Source: Bdellovibrionales bacterium RIFOXYD12_FULL_39_22 (GTDB lineage Bacteria > Bdellovibrionota > Bacteriovoracia > Bacteriovoracales > Bacteriovoracaceae). From it: a DNA stretch of 64,000 bases. The stretch lies in the NCBI GenBank assembly GCA_001770205.1, contig MEQL01000040.1:39749-103748 (forward strand). The letters run 5' to 3'. The notes below the pieces were generated by a model. The model was not told the origin of the DNA, did no database searches, and was given only the letters and a program-made list of their open reading frames with translations. The position numbers and the translations under genes were made by a program. Of the stretch, positions 34,017 through 44,926 are shown one piece after another. How positions within the stretch are numbered: position 1 is the first letter of the stretch; each line of letters opens with the position of its first letter.

Positions 34017-34988
34017 TTAGCGAATGACCTTGTCTGCACGACGCAAAATATGAGAGGGGATGGTGATTCCAATTGCGTTAGCAGTTTTTAGATTTATGGC
34101 CATGTAGTCTTCGGCAGTTTCTACCGGAATATCGCCAATATTGCGTCCTTTTAAAACAAGATCTACCAGTCGCGCTACTTGCTTTCCTACTTCAAATCCA
34201 TCGAAACCGTAACTATAGAGGGCACCTCGGATTACCAGATCGGTGCGGGTAGAAGATAGAATTAGCTTATGCTTGATGGCGGCAGTAACAAAATCATCAA
34301 TTTGGGCCATAATCATTCCGTCGCGTGGAAGATAGATGGCGCTTATATCGCCTGGGAGGTTTGACAACATTTTATTGATTTCTTCGACATTCCTGACTGC
34401 CTGTTCTTTAATCTCTATTCCTAAAATTTTAGCGGCCGCCTTTGTATTTTTTAAGGAAATAGTGGCACTTTTATCGTCTGGATTGTATGGTAGTAAGACG
34501 TTTTTGTTTTTAGGTGAAAAATCCAAAATAAGTTGTAGCCGTTTTCCTTCACTTTCTGTCAACATTACTCCGGAAATATTTCCCCCCGGATGTTTTTGAT
34601 TGGTGATTAGTCCTGCACCTACAGGATCATTTACGGGGCCAAAAAGAATAGGAATTTTATTTTTAATGGTGGCCTTTTGCAAGGCCAAAAGAGGTGGCGT
34701 TGGGGCAGAATAAATTAGATCTGGTTTTTGTGCTAGGAGTTTTTCCACTGCTGAATCTAGTTCGTCAATGCTATCAATGGTGCCATTGAAGAGGTAGTGA
34801 ATATTTTTTCCTTCCACATAGTTTCGCTCTTGTAGGCCAGCTTTTAGTCCTTCAAAGTTAGGAAGACTGTTTTTTGTATATAGCAGGATTCCAACTTTTT
34901 TTATATTAATCTCGTTGGCAGCATAGATGCTAAGGGTTAGATACGGAAAAAAGAGAAATAAAAAAAAAGTGGCAAATTTAAATTTCAT
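34017..34988 (-). CDS. Periplasmic ABC-type substrate-binding protein (TrpX-like family)
   Basis: A 323-residue protein with a Sec signal (FKFATFFLFLFFPYLTLSIYA) and the ABC_sub_bind fold pattern: KVGILLYTKNSLPNFEGLKAGL, AQKPDLIYSAPTPPLLALQK, KIPILFGPVNDPVGAGLI and PGGNISGVM. Such proteins bind small ligands such as aromatic amino acids for an ABC transporter, but no permease or ATPase gene is near. It diverges from a hybrid histidine kinase gene, with 119 bp between starts. Solute-binding proteins next to kinases sometimes act as sensor subunits; that is an inference from position. Confidence 0.85.
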   Translation of the reverse strand: MKFKFATFFLFLFFPYLTLSIYAANEINIKKVGILLYTKNSLPNFEGLKAGLQERNYVEGKNIHYLFNGTIDSIDELDSAVEKLLAQKPDLIYSAPTPPLLALQKATIKNKIPILFGPVNDPVGAGLITNQKHPGGNISGVMLTESEGKRLQLILDFSPKNKNVLLPYNPDDKSATISLKNTKAAAKILGIEIKEQAVRNVEEINKMLSNLPGDISAIYLPRDGMIMAQIDDFVTAAIKHKLILSSTRTDLVIRGALYSYGFDGFEVGKQVARLVDLVLKGRNIGDIPVETAEDYMAINLKTANAIGITIPSHILRRADKVIR

Positions 34989-35107
34989 ATTATTGGCCTT
35001 CGTTTATTCGTGTTTTGTGAGAAGATAACTTCTAATTGATCATTTTTCTAGATAATTCTTGTGGCGTGAATTAGAATTGTGGCCTAAACGGATATCGCAA
35101 CCATTCA

Positions 35108-37780
35108 ATGAGGAAAATAGTGTTTAAAAGCATTCGAGTAAGATTGGCCACTACCTTCATAAGCTTAACCATACTTCCACTCATTTTAGTTGGGACAATA
35201 ATTTCGCTAAATAGTTTTTGGGCCTTAAGAGAAGAGGCGATTGGACATCAAAAATTAGAGGCAACAAGGTTGGCCACCGCAGTGCAAAGTGTTGTTAATG
35301 AGGCAGTCAGAGATTTGGAAATGGTTTTTATCGGCCGTGATTTTATTGTCCAAAAAGAGTTTGATCAAAAAAATATTCTAGCGGAGTTTATGGCCTACGA
35401 TAATCACTTTCAAGAGATAGTGTTGATGGATAAAAGAGGTAAAGAGTTAATTCGTGAGGACCGAGCTAAAGTAGTGACGAAGGAGTCGCTACGAGATCGT
35501 TCCGATGAGATGATTGTACAAAAAGTATTGGAGCAAAAGCGTAAGATATTTGGCTCAATTGAATTTGATGCACGCACTGGAGAGCCACTGATGTCTGTTG
35601 CGGTTCCAGATATTTCTATTTTAAGTGGAGAAGTAAAATGTCTGCTTATTGGAAAAATTCGCTTAAAGGCCATTTGGGTTTTACTCGCGGATATTTCTCA
35701 TGAAGGAGAGGTGGCATTTATTGTAGATAGTCAAAATAATATTGTTGGCCATTCTGATCCTTCGGTGGCCTTAAGTGGACAGCGCTTCACTATGCCAAAT
35801 TTTCCAGAAGGAGTGGTTTATAACCCTAATTCAGGTGCTGTGATTATGGCAATTGAAGAAATTGTATTTGGGGATGGCAAGTTATATGCGGTGGCACAGC
35901 GTTCAGAAGAATTTGCTATGTCATTGGCATGGAATATCGTAATTATTACGGTGGCCGTAGTTGTGGTAGCATTAGCGGTGGCAATTTTTATCTCCATTTT
36001 TATGATTTCGGCCATTGTTGGGCCGTTGCGAAATTTAGTGGAGGCAGCTCGCGCTATTCATAGCGGTGATTTATCGGTACAAGTAAAAAACTCTGACTCG
36101 GAAGAGTTAGGAGATTTGTCATTGGCATTTAATGCAATGACCGCTAGATTGCGACAGTCTATCGAAGATTTGGAGCGAGGAATTGCGGAGCGAGAGTTTG
36201 AAATTTTAGAGCGCCAAAAAGCAGAGATTGCGTTGAAAGAAAATCGGGCGACCTTGCGACAGATCTTGGATACTGTTCCACAATCTATTTTTTGGAAAAG
36301 TTTAGAAAGTGTTTATGTGGGGTGTAATGAAGTTTTTGCACAAGCGGTAGGATTATCCGATCCAGAGCAGATAGTCGGAAAAACGGATTATGATCTTCCT
36401 TGGCCTGTTGACGAGAGAAATAGTTATATTGCAATTGACCAGGAAGTGATCAAAACAGGACGAATAATAAAGCATATTATTGAACCTTTACAGCAGGCGG
36501 ATGGTAAGAGGATTTGGATTGATACCACGAAAGTTCCGCTGAAAAATGGGGATGGGAAAATTATTGGTGTGTTAGGCGTTTATGAAGATATCACCGATAG
36601 GAGGAAGTCCGAAGAGGAGCGGGCCCGCTTGGAAAAACAACTAAGACAATCGCAAAAGATGGAAGCAATTGGAACGTTAGCGGGAGGTATTGCCCACGAT
36701 TTTAACAATATTTTGGCCATTATTTTGGGTAGTACTGAGTTGGCGATGGAAGAAAAAAATTCTAAAAAGCGAGACGAGGAGTTGGCGCAAATTCTATCGG
36801 CCGCAGAGCGGGCCAGTGATTTAGTTAAGCAGATTTTGACCTTTGGCCGTCAAAGTGACGAGAAACGTCGCCCTATGCAAATTTCTCTGGCAATTAAAGA
36901 GTCTCTAAAAATGTTACGGGCATCAATTCCCTCCACGATTGAGATCAGACAAGAGATTGCCTCTCAAGCATACGCGATGGCAGATCCTACTCAGATTCAT
37001 CAGATTGTAATGAATCTGAGTACTAATGCTTATCATGCTATGCGCGAAAAAGGGGGAGTGTTGACGGTCTCTTTAAAGGATGTCAATGGTGATGGTGATG
37101 GGCTTATATGGACCGAAGAGAGGGCCGGAAGTTATATAAAACTGGAAGTAAAAGATACTGGGCAAGGAATGAGTGCAGAGGTTAAAGAAAAAATTTTCGA
37201 ACCATATTTTACGACTAAAAAAATTGGTGATGGAACAGGCCTGGGGCTTGCTGTTGTGCATGGACTGGTTAAAAGTTATGGTGGGCATATTATCGTAGAG
37301 AGTGATTTGGGTAATGGGAGTACATTTTCGGTATATCTCCCCGCACTAAATTCACAGTTGGAGGAGATTGCTGTTGATAATGCTACTCATAGTTTTAAAG
37401 ATTTATTAGGTCATGGTGAGAATATTTTATTTGTAGATGATGAAGAGTCTATTTGTTCTGTGATTAAACTGATACTTACAAAAAATGGCCACAATGTGGT
37501 GACGATGCCCAACGGAGTCGTTGCCTTGGCGGAGTTTCAAAAAAATCCCAAAAAATTTGATCTATTAATAACAGATATGACTATGCCATACATGACGGGA
37601 GCAGAATTAGTACAAAAGGTATTGGGAATTAGGCCGGATCTCCCCATCATTTTATGTTCGGGACAAAGCGAATTAGTAAATATAGAACAGGCCAAGGCCA
37701 TGGGGATTGCAGAGTATTTGGCAAAACCAATTTCTAAAAATGATCTACTATCAGCGGTAAAGAGGGTAATAAAATTATGA
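35108..37780 (+). CDS. Membrane hybrid histidine kinase (sensor-HAMP-PAS-HisKA-HATPase-receiver)
   Basis: An 890-residue kinase. A transmembrane helix near residues 12-32 and a second near 278-305 ([20 protein letters not shown]) bracket an extracytoplasmic sensor, probably Cache-like. A HAMP segment, a PAS domain at about 385-500 and a HisKA domain follow, with the acceptor in [15 protein letters not shown] (His about 530). The ATPase domain shows [17 protein letters not shown] and [14 protein letters not shown]-terminal receiver has LFVDDEES, acceptor [13 protein letters not shown] (about 823) and YLAKP. ATG start, weak site. The stop overlaps the RND gene start (ATGA), so kinase and pump are coupled. 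Confidence 0.92.
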   Translation: MRKIVFKSIRVRLATTFISLTILPLILVGTIISLNSFWALREEAIGHQKLEATRLATAVQSVVNEAVRDLEMVFIGRDFIVQKEFDQKNILAEFMAYDNHFQEIVLMDKRGKELIREDRAKVVTKESLRDRSDEMIVQKVLEQKRKIFGSIEFDARTGEPLMSVAVPDISILSGEVKCLLIGKIRLKAIWVLLADISHEGEVAFIVDSQNNIVGHSDPSVALSGQRFTMPNFPEGVVYNPNSGAVIMAIEEIVFGDGKLYAVAQRSEEFAMSLAWNIVIITVAVVVVALAVAIFISIFMISAIVGPLRNLVEAARAIHSGDLSVQVKNSDSEELGDLSLAFNAMTARLRQSIEDLERGIAEREFEILERQKAEIALKENRATLRQILDTVPQSIFWKSLESVYVGCNEVFAQAVGLSDPEQIVGKTDYDLPWPVDERNSYIAIDQEVIKTGRIIKHIIEPLQQADGKRIWIDTTKVPLKNGDGKIIGVLGVYEDITDRRKSEEERARLEKQLRQSQKMEAIGTLAGGIAHDFNNILAIILGSTELAMEEKNSKKRDEELAQILSAAERASDLVKQILTFGRQSDEKRRPMQISLAIKESLKMLRASIPSTIEIRQEIASQAYAMADPTQIHQIVMNLSTNAYHAMREKGGVLTVSLKDVNGDGDGLIWTEERAGSYIKLEVKDTGQGMSAEVKEKIFEPYFTTKKIGDGTGLGLAVVHGLVKSYGGHIIVESDLGNGSTFSVYLPALNSQLEEIAVDNATHSFKDLLGHGENILFVDDEESICSVIKLILTKNGHNVVTMPNGVVALAEFQKNPKKFDLLITDMTMPYMTGAELVQKVLGIRPDLPIILCSGQSELVNIEQAKAMGIAEYLAKPISKNDLLSAVKRVIKL

Positions 37781-40700
37781 ATTGGACGGCCAAGCTTAGC
37801 GAAATTTTTGTAAAGAAAGAGAGTCTATCTTTATTAACACTGGTTGCACTTTTTGCCTGGGGAATACTTTCTTTTTTTGCGACTCCAAAGCAATATAATC
37901 CGACGATCATAGCCCCTGCCTTTCAGATTGTAGTTGATTATCCAGGAGCGACGCAAAGTGAAGTGTTAGAGCAGGTCACCAAGCCTCTGGAGAATGCCCT
38001 CACCGATCTTCACGGGGTAGAAGATATCTATTCGGTAACTACTCAGGGCGGACAAGCCGTTGTTAATGTCAATTTTTATGTTGGCGAAGATTTTGATAAG
38101 GCCAAAATATCCTTAAGCGATAAAATTCAAAGTGACATGATAAATGCACCGCCAGGAATCTCTCGTCCGCAGATTAGATCGGTTGATTCGGAAGACGTGC
38201 CTATCTTATCTATAGCGTTAGATTCAGATCTGATTGATGCTGTGGACTTACGCAAATTTGCTTTTAAACTAAGGGATCGATTGCGAGTAATCCAGGGGGC
38301 ATCGAGAATTAGTGTTATTGGAGGAAGACGGCGAGAATTATCAATTTTGATTGATCCTCGAGTGTTGGCACAAAAGGCGATTAGACTGGATCAAATTGAA
38401 GATTCTATTGCTAAGAATAATCTTTTTTTGCCTTCTGGATTGATAAAGGGAAAAGAGCAGTATACGCCGGTGGAAGCTTTTGGAATAGTGGAGGCCCCTA
38501 GCGATATTCGAGATATTATCGTTATAGCTCATGAGATGAATGCCATTAAATTAGGGGATCTGGCAAAGGTGGAAGAACAAGTTGTTGAAGTTGACGATTA
38601 TGTTCGCCATCTAAAGAAAGTGCAAGAGAAAGTAGTAGAAAGAGAAAATGTTGTGTTGCTTAGTATTTCTAAAATACGAGGCACTAATATTTCGGATGTT
38701 ACGGAGGCGGTTAATCAGTCTTTAGGCCATTTAAGAAGTGGATTTATTCCACCTGAGATACATGCGGAGGTAATAGTTGATGAGGGGTCCGTGGCCAAGG
38801 AAGAAATTGATTCGTTAGTGATGAATTTAATCACCTCAGTTATTATAGTAGTGGTAGTCTTGCTTCTTTTTTTAGATTTGAAGGCCGCTTTAGTTGTGGC
38901 GGTGGCCATTCCTCTCACTCTTACTTCTGTTTTTGGTATAGCGCAGCTATCTGGGCAAAATATTAATCGAATTACTCTATTTGCGTTGATTTTATCACTC
39001 GGCCTTTTGGTGGATAATGCTACCGTAATAGTGGAAAATATTGTTCGACGCCTAAAACTGAAAAAGGCCAATGAAGGAAAAGATGATTTAATTATTGCTT
39101 CGGTGGGAGAGGTTGGGCCTGGACTATTTATGTCCACGATCACCACTGTCTTGGCATTTGTTCCAATGATATTTGTTACCGGAATGATGGGGCCATATAT
39201 GGGGCCAATTCCTTTTTTTGTTCCTGCCGCCCTTATTGTCTCTTTGCTTTTATCTTTTACCTTAAATCCTTGGATGGCATATCGTTTTTTAGATGTTGAA
39301 TCTACTCCTTCAAAATGGTCTTGGCCTTTTATGTCAAAATTGGGCCGACTGTTTATGCAGCGTTATGAGTTGTGGTTAGGGAAATTGATTGAGAACAGAA
39401 AAAATCGAAATATATTTTTGTTAACTATTTTGGCAGCAGTGGTGTTAGTTTCTGCTCTTCCGGCCTTTCAATTGGTAAAATTTAGAATGTTACCAAAGGC
39501 AGATAAAAAGCAATTTTTTCTTTATGTCGATCTTCCGGCCGGAAGTCCACTGGATAAAACCTTGCAGGTGGCAAAAAAATTGGAAGAATATTTATTAAAA
39601 GAACAAAGCGTTACGATGGTACAAAGCTATGTTGGCCATCCACCGATCATGGATTTTAACGGATTGTTTCGAGGCGTGGAGGCCAGGCGCTTTGCGCATC
39701 AGGCAACGATGCGGATAGGTCTAGTTGATCCTGCTAAGCGCGATCGGAAATCAGAAGATTTAGTTTTGGCCTGGCGTCCACTGATAAATGCTAAAATTAA
39801 AAAAGATTTTCCTGATTTAGAGATTAAGTTAAAATTGGTGGAAGATCCTCCTGGCCCACCAGTTTTGTCTACGCTATTGTTGCGAGTGCAGGGGCAGGAT
39901 ATAGATTTTTTAAAGAAAGTGTCCGCAGATATTTCTCCGGTTATTTATGGAATTGATCAGGTCGTTGATACCGATACTTCTGTCCCACAGGCCACTACCA
40001 CTTTGGAGATAAAGGTTCGACATTCTTTGGCCTCCATGATGCGTGTTACTCCTTATGAAATAGTGGCGACACTGAATAGTTATTACTCGGGAAAAATTGT
40101 TGGCATTTATCATAGTGGGGATAATATTGAAGATGAGAAAATTATGATCCGACTAGAGAAGAATTTTCGCTTAACGCGAGAGGGATTGTCTCAAATATAT
40201 TTGCAAAATACGTTGAGAAATCCAGTAAGCTTGTCACAATTGGTAGATATTTTGGAAGTTGAAACAGTGACGCCTATTCGGCGAGAAAATCGAATGAATA
40301 CAGTCTATATCTATGGTGATATGGCAAAACGCTCTATAACTTATGCGGCCATCGACTTACTTAAATTTTTATATGATTATCGACTTCCTGATGGGAAAGG
40401 AGAATTAGTTAAGTTCTCTTTGTTTGGAGCATCTTATCGAAGCGCAAGTGGACAAGAGATGGAAATTTCCTTTGGGGGCGAATGGGAATTAACCTTAGAG
40501 GTGTTTCGCGATTTGGGGTTGGCCATGCTGGTAGCAATTTTTTTAATCTATTTTGTGTTAGTGGCACAGTTTGGCTCTTTTTCTGAATCCATTTTAATTA
40601 TTTCTACCATACCACTGGGGGCCATTGGAGTACTTCCCGGATTTATGATTTTGGGATGGTCCAGCGGTATTTATTTTACGGCCACTTCGATGATCGGCAT

Positions 40701-40992
40701 GATTGCTTTGGCCGGGATTGCTGTTAACAATGCTATTTTGCTTCTAGAGTACGTCAACGATGAGAAGAAAAGGGGGAGTCCAATTAATCGCGCCCTCTAT
40801 GATGCTTGTCTAGTGAGATTTCGGCCAATAATGTTAACAACAGCAACTACACTACTGGGGTCTTTAACCATTATTAATGATCCAGTATGGGCCGGATTAG
40901 CATTTTCTTTGCTCTTTGGCCTAGGAATGTCCACGGTTTTAACTCTCTTGGTTTTTCCGGCCCTGTATATGGTGATGATTAAATCATCCTAG
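37777..40992 (+). CDS. RND-family efflux transporter permease (AcrB-like)
   Basis: A 1071-residue inner-membrane protein with the RND layout: one N-terminal helix, a large periplasmic loop, helices 2-6 with the proton-relay region FALILSLGLLVDNATVIVEN, a second loop, and the C-terminal GMIALAGIAVNNAILLLEYVN and RFRPIMLTTATTLLG. VDN in place of the VDD pair is common in this superfamily. The substrate cannot be predicted. No membrane-fusion protein or outer-membrane channel gene is nearby, so these must be encoded elsewhere. It is translationally coupled to the upstream hybrid kinase, suggesting signal-linked expression. Its end overlaps the convergent YgiQ gene by 9 bp. Confidence 0.93.
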   Translation: MNWTAKLSEIFVKKESLSLLTLVALFAWGILSFFATPKQYNPTIIAPAFQIVVDYPGATQSEVLEQVTKPLENALTDLHGVEDIYSVTTQGGQAVVNVNFYVGEDFDKAKISLSDKIQSDMINAPPGISRPQIRSVDSEDVPILSIALDSDLIDAVDLRKFAFKLRDRLRVIQGASRISVIGGRRRELSILIDPRVLAQKAIRLDQIEDSIAKNNLFLPSGLIKGKEQYTPVEAFGIVEAPSDIRDIIVIAHEMNAIKLGDLAKVEEQVVEVDDYVRHLKKVQEKVVERENVVLLSISKIRGTNISDVTEAVNQSLGHLRSGFIPPEIHAEVIVDEGSVAKEEIDSLVMNLITSVIIVVVVLLLFLDLKAALVVAVAIPLTLTSVFGIAQLSGQNINRITLFALILSLGLLVDNATVIVENIVRRLKLKKANEGKDDLIIASVGEVGPGLFMSTITTVLAFVPMIFVTGMMGPYMGPIPFFVPAALIVSLLLSFTLNPWMAYRFLDVESTPSKWSWPFMSKLGRLFMQRYELWLGKLIENRKNRNIFLLTILAAVVLVSALPAFQLVKFRMLPKADKKQFFLYVDLPAGSPLDKTLQVAKKLEEYLLKEQSVTMVQSYVGHPPIMDFNGLFRGVEARRFAHQATMRIGLVDPAKRDRKSEDLVLAWRPLINAKIKKDFPDLEIKLKLVEDPPGPPVLSTLLLRVQGQDIDFLKKVSADISPVIYGIDQVVDTDTSVPQATTTLEIKVRHSLASMMRVTPYEIVATLNSYYSGKIVGIYHSGDNIEDEKIMIRLEKNFRLTREGLSQIYLQNTLRNPVSLSQLVDILEVETVTPIRRENRMNTVYIYGDMAKRSITYAAIDLLKFLYDYRLPDGKGELVKFSLFGASYRSASGQEMEISFGGEWELTLEVFRDLGLAMLVAIFLIYFVLVAQFGSFSESILIISTIPLGAIGVLPGFMILGWSSGIYFTATSMIGMIALAGIAVNNAILLLEYVNDEKKRGSPINRALYDACLVRFRPIMLTTATTLLGSLTIINDPVWAGLAFSLLFGLGMSTVLTLLVFPALYMVMIKSS

Positions 40993-42783
40993 GCGAGATC
41001 TCTTTCGCTGTTTAAAGGATTTTTTTATCCCAGAAGAAATGCGATGTGCTTGCAATTGATCGCGTTGCTTATTGCGAGAGTTTTGGCCTTTGGCCACAAA
41101 AATTTCTTTTTTGCTATATGGATCTATCTGTGTCCAATACATGGCAGATGCTAGGGTCATGGGTAAAGGAATAAATGCCTGGACTTGTTGTAATTGCCAA
41201 TTTTCCTGTTTTAACCAGCTAGATATTTTTTCCATCATTTCTGGCGTACTTCCAGGGAAAGAAGAGATAAAATAAGGAACGATATATTGTTCCTTCTCTG
41301 CCTCGCTAGAAATTTTTTCAAAGATTTTCATAAAGGCAACAAACTGGGAAAAGCTAGGTTTGCGCATCAAATTTAGTACTTCCTCGTTGGTGTGCTCTGG
41401 GGCAACTTTAAGATGGCCGCCGACATGTTTGCTGATGAGTTCGCGAAGATAATTCTCATCACGCATGGCCAAATCGTAACGCACTCCGCTGGCAATAAAA
41501 ATACGGCGAACTTTTTCTATGCTAGATGCTTGTCGTAGAAGATCTACTTGTCGAGAGTGATTGCAATCCATATTCTCGCAGATATCGGGATGTAGACAGG
41601 ATGGGCGATAGCACTTTTTGCACATCTCCAGATCCTTCCCTTGTAGCTTGTACATGTTGGCCGTAGGCCCACCCAAGTCAGAGATTATTCCAGTGAAGTG
41701 TTTACTCTTGGTTAGTCGTTTTATCTCTTCTAAAATAGATTTCTCGGATCGTGATTGGACAAATTTCCCTTGGTGTTGAGTTAGTGCACAAAAAGAACAA
41801 CCACCAAAGCATCCTCGATTAATAGTTATTGAGTTCTTAACGGTCTCTAGTCCGGGAATTTTTTCCTTATAACTCCAGTGTTGTTCTTTGGTAAAAGGTA
41901 GATCGTAGATTTCATCCATTTCTTTTTCAGATATTGGAAGTCCGGGGGGCGTTACCACGATAGCAATCTCTTTGTGAAATTGAATTAGTGTTTTGGCGTT
42001 GTAAGGATTAATCTGATTTAAAGAATAAAGCATCGCACGAGAAAATGTTTTCTTATCACGCCTGACTTCTTCAAAGCTTGGCAGGATTATTTTTTCTTCA
42101 ATTCTACCCACATCTTCTCGTTCCATCTTAAAAACAAATCCACGCTCGTTTTGTAACTGAAGTTTTCGCAGTACCGGACGCCACCAATTTGGGTTGTTAG
42201 TGGAAGCATTTTTTTTGGCATTATCTAGTTGCCGGGCCAGCAGTAGCGATTGCTTTTCGGCCATGCCGTAGGCAATCAAGTCAAAGGGGGAGTCTGCTAA
42301 AATTGAAGGCACTACTTTGTTTTGCCAATAGTCATAATGGGCCAGTCGGCGTAGCGCAATTTCTACTCCGCCTCCAATTATTGGAAGGTTTGGAAAGATC
42401 TCTTTAGCATACTTTGCAAAAACTACTCCGGCATAATCGGGGCGTAATCCTCCCTTGCCACCTTCTGAATAAACATCATCGGAACGTTTACGCTTATTCG
42501 CAGTGTAATTATTCACCATGGAGTCAACCACTCCAGTTCCAATGCCAACAAAAAGGCGAGGAGTTCCCAGCCGAAGTAAGTCTTGGGCGGTTTGTGGTTG
42601 GGCAACAATTCCTACGCGAAATCCATTGTTTTCTAAGAAGCGGGCCAGGAGAGGAATACCAAAACTTGGATGATCGACATAGGCATCACCGGATACGAAT
42701 AAAATGTCTAGCTCGCTCCATGCACGGGCATCCATCTCTTCTTTTGACATCGGAAGAAATTTACAAAGCAGTTCTTGTTTCAA
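40984..42783 (-). CDS. YgiQ-family radical SAM protein
   Basis: A 599-residue protein with the cluster motif RGCFGGCSFCALTQHQG (CxxxCxxC), an N-terminal cobalamin-like domain region (ARFLENNGFRVGIVAQP) and family segments PVVGGVEIALRRLAHYDYW-like (IIGGGVEIALRRLAHYDYW) and SDLGGPTANMYKLQG, with additional cysteines in CKKCYRPSCLHPDIC. The C-terminus is basic (KKSFKQRKRSRLG). YgiQ proteins are widespread but their reaction is not established as far as I know. It ends opposite the RND gene and begins directly next to the SDR stop, so both are probably co-transcribed. Confidence 0.92.
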   Translation of the reverse strand: MKQELLCKFLPMSKEEMDARAWSELDILFVSGDAYVDHPSFGIPLLARFLENNGFRVGIVAQPQTAQDLLRLGTPRLFVGIGTGVVDSMVNNYTANKRKRSDDVYSEGGKGGLRPDYAGVVFAKYAKEIFPNLPIIGGGVEIALRRLAHYDYWQNKVVPSILADSPFDLIAYGMAEKQSLLLARQLDNAKKNASTNNPNWWRPVLRKLQLQNERGFVFKMEREDVGRIEEKIILPSFEEVRRDKKTFSRAMLYSLNQINPYNAKTLIQFHKEIAIVVTPPGLPISEKEMDEIYDLPFTKEQHWSYKEKIPGLETVKNSITINRGCFGGCSFCALTQHQGKFVQSRSEKSILEEIKRLTKSKHFTGIISDLGGPTANMYKLQGKDLEMCKKCYRPSCLHPDICENMDCNHSRQVDLLRQASSIEKVRRIFIASGVRYDLAMRDENYLRELISKHVGGHLKVAPEHTNEEVLNLMRKPSFSQFVAFMKIFEKISSEAEKEQYIVPYFISSFPGSTPEMMEKISSWLKQENWQLQQVQAFIPLPMTLASAMYWTQIDPYSKKEIFVAKGQNSRNKQRDQLQAHRISSGIKKSFKQRKRSRLG

Positions 42784-43545
42784 TTAGGCCTCTCGCTTAA
42801 CAATGGAGGCCGAGGCTTGCGCGTTAGGTAAAACTATAATGTCGGCCAAATTGACATGAGGCGGGCGAGTGGCCACAAAGAGAATGGTTTGTGCAATATC
42901 GTCGGCGGCAAGGGGCGTTAGACCGCGGTAAACACTTTTAGCTTTTTCATAATCTCCCTTAAAACGCACTAGAGAAAATTCCGTCTCCACCATTCCAGGA
43001 TTAATAATGCTAACTTTTATTCCGTAAGAATTTAGATCCATACGCATGCCACGATTGAGTGCGTCTACTGCAAACTTAGAAGCACAGTAAACTGCGCCAT
43101 TAGGGTAGACTTCTTTTCCCGCCAGTGATCCAACATTAATAATATGGCCAGCTTTACGCGCAATCATAGAGGGAATTATTGCTTTAGAAACATAAAGTAG
43201 TCCCTTGAGATTTATATCAACCATTGCCTCAATATCATCCATTAACGCAGAGTCGATGGGATCTAATCCGTGTGCATTGCCTGCGTTATTAATTAGAATA
43301 TCAATTTGAGTAAATTCTGCTGGTAGTGATTGGATGGCATTTTCAACTTCTGATCTATTGCGCACATCAAATTTGAGGGTATGTATTTTGGCGAACTCAG
43401 ATAACTCATTTTGTAGTTCCTGTAGTCGTTCTTCCCTGCGGCCACAAAGAATTAGATTATAGCGCAACTCTTTGGCAAAGAGATTAGCGCAGGCCCGGCC
43501 AATACCGGAAGTGGCGCCAGTTATAAAAACAGTTTTACAATACAT
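42784..43545 (-). CDS. Short-chain dehydrogenase/reductase (YdfG-like)
   Basis: A 253-residue classical SDR: cofactor loop TGATSGIG, NNAG motif (LINNAGNAHGLDP), catalytic Ser in NVGSLAGKEV, and YCASK. The loop LCGRREERL favours NADP. Segments such as INPGMVETEFSLVRF and ADDIAQTILF resemble the YdfG family of NADP-dependent 3-hydroxy-acid dehydrogenases, but substrate is not readable. It has a good site (gaggagtatttc before ATG) and ends flush against the YgiQ start. The gap 43546-43688 upstream holds nothing I recognise. Confidence 0.88.
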   Translation of the reverse strand: MYCKTVFITGATSGIGRACANLFAKELRYNLILCGRREERLQELQNELSEFAKIHTLKFDVRNRSEVENAIQSLPAEFTQIDILINNAGNAHGLDPIDSALMDDIEAMVDINLKGLLYVSKAIIPSMIARKAGHIINVGSLAGKEVYPNGAVYCASKFAVDALNRGMRMDLNSYGIKVSIINPGMVETEFSLVRFKGDYEKAKSVYRGLTPLAADDIAQTILFVATRPPHVNLADIIVLPNAQASASIVKREA

Positions 43546-43688
43546 GAAATACTCCTCAGTTATTTATGGTGTTACAAAATCCAACGCTTTTGTACTTTAT
43601 GCCACGATCTTGACCCATTATCAATAGTGGTTCTTTCTGAAGGGAAATCAAGTTTCTCCAAATACGATGGCCTCTTATACAAACAACT

Positions 43689-44804
43689 CTACTTCATTTC
43701 TTTTCCATCCATCCCAACTAATGTTTTAATTAGGCCATTCCAGAGATTGATAGAGTAACGTTTGATTTTATGATCAAAAATTTTATCTCTAGTTCTGGCA
43801 TCTGCATTTTGTAAAGACTCTTTAATTTTATTAATATCCTTTTGCGTAAGTCGGCGCATATTCGCTACATCTTGGGCATCAATTCCATTTTCCTCGCGAA
43901 GAAGTTCATCATGAATTGTCCCTAATTCATCAATGTATTTAACTTGACCTATGTGGATGTAACTCATTTGCGCCAGTATCTGATTGATTGTGGCGCTACC
44001 ACTTCGCTCATAATTTTTTGCCATAGTATATGGAACAGTAGTGACGATATCCAAATGATTAACCAATCGATAGTGAGCAACATTAAAGGCCAACTGAAAG
44101 GGAATATTTGCCACCCGAGGAGAGCCAAAGGTGTAGAGGGCCACAACATTAGCACCGGCCTTCTCTAAACGGTCGGCGGCCAATGTGGCCAGTGCAGCTC
44201 CGAGACTGTGTCCAGTAATCCAAAGTGGCCTATTTGTTCTATCTTTTTTTGCAAAATATTCTGCAATTTTATCCCACACTTTATTTAATACTCGTTGAAA
44301 TCCGTGATGTACTTTTCCTGCGCCATATTCATTGCTGGCCAAGGCAACTCCTAAATCAGCAATCCAATCTAAAACTGCCTGTGTTTGTTTGCCTTCCGTG
44401 CCGCGAAAAACTAAGATTGTTCCATGATCATTACTGAGTATATATACTTGTGTGCTCTCTTCTGAAAAAAAATCAACTTCGGAAAAACCAGCGGCCGCAA
44501 AGTAGCTGGCCGCTTCGTTGTTAGGAAGATAACTAATACCGGAGAGTTCGCTTAACCACCAAGCATTTTTTAAATTAAACTCCCGAGTATCGTAGTCAAA
44601 GGGGATTTTTTCAGCATTTTCTAAGTATTTGTAGTTTTCAAGAGAGAGCATCTCTTCTCCCTTAACTTCGCTATAACTTTTAGATGTCAATTCGAAAGTA
44701 GAATTGGGAGTTCGATTGATTTGAGGAAGAGCGCAGGATGACAGTGCCAATATCCATGCCAAAATTAAAACTGCACTCTTTTTTAATCTAAGCATATTTT
44801 GCAT
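43689..44804 (-). CDS. Class 3 lipase-like lipoprotein
   Basis: A 371-residue protein starting at the ATG at 44804, which follows gaggc 6 bp upstream; the longer frame to 44858 lacks a site. The signal (KSAVLILAWILALSSC) ends in a lipobox, so it is a lipoprotein. The alpha/beta-hydrolase core shows ILVFRGTEG, the nucleophile elbow WITGHSLGAALATLAADRL, LYTFGSPRVAN, the acidic residue in VNHLDIVTTVPY, and a late DHKIKRY with the likely catalytic His. This is the fungal-type (class 3) lipase arrangement. Substrate may be membrane lipid or another ester. Downstream are no related genes. Confidence 0.87.
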   Translation of the reverse strand: MQNMLRLKKSAVLILAWILALSSCALPQINRTPNSTFELTSKSYSEVKGEEMLSLENYKYLENAEKIPFDYDTREFNLKNAWWLSELSGISYLPNNEAASYFAAAGFSEVDFFSEESTQVYILSNDHGTILVFRGTEGKQTQAVLDWIADLGVALASNEYGAGKVHHGFQRVLNKVWDKIAEYFAKKDRTNRPLWITGHSLGAALATLAADRLEKAGANVVALYTFGSPRVANIPFQLAFNVAHYRLVNHLDIVTTVPYTMAKNYERSGSATINQILAQMSYIHIGQVKYIDELGTIHDELLREENGIDAQDVANMRRLTQKDINKIKESLQNADARTRDKIFDHKIKRYSINLWNGLIKTLVGMDGKEMK

Positions 44805-44926
44805 AATGTGCCTCACTGGTTTAACTAGTGAGTAGCAAAAAAGAGGCCGGCCGGTCATCGATAACTGGGCGTATTTTGGTTTAGGCCAGAGAAGAAAATG
44901 TATAGAAAAAAATATATGTCAAAACT

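Noticed and set aside
38715..39146. Open frame of 143 codons opposite the RND gene
   Set aside because: Antisense to the conserved RND transmembrane region; composition mirrors the real gene.
37777..40992. RND with a damaged proton-relay (VDN for VDD)
   Set aside because: VDN is a common natural form in this superfamily, so it is not evidence of inactivity.
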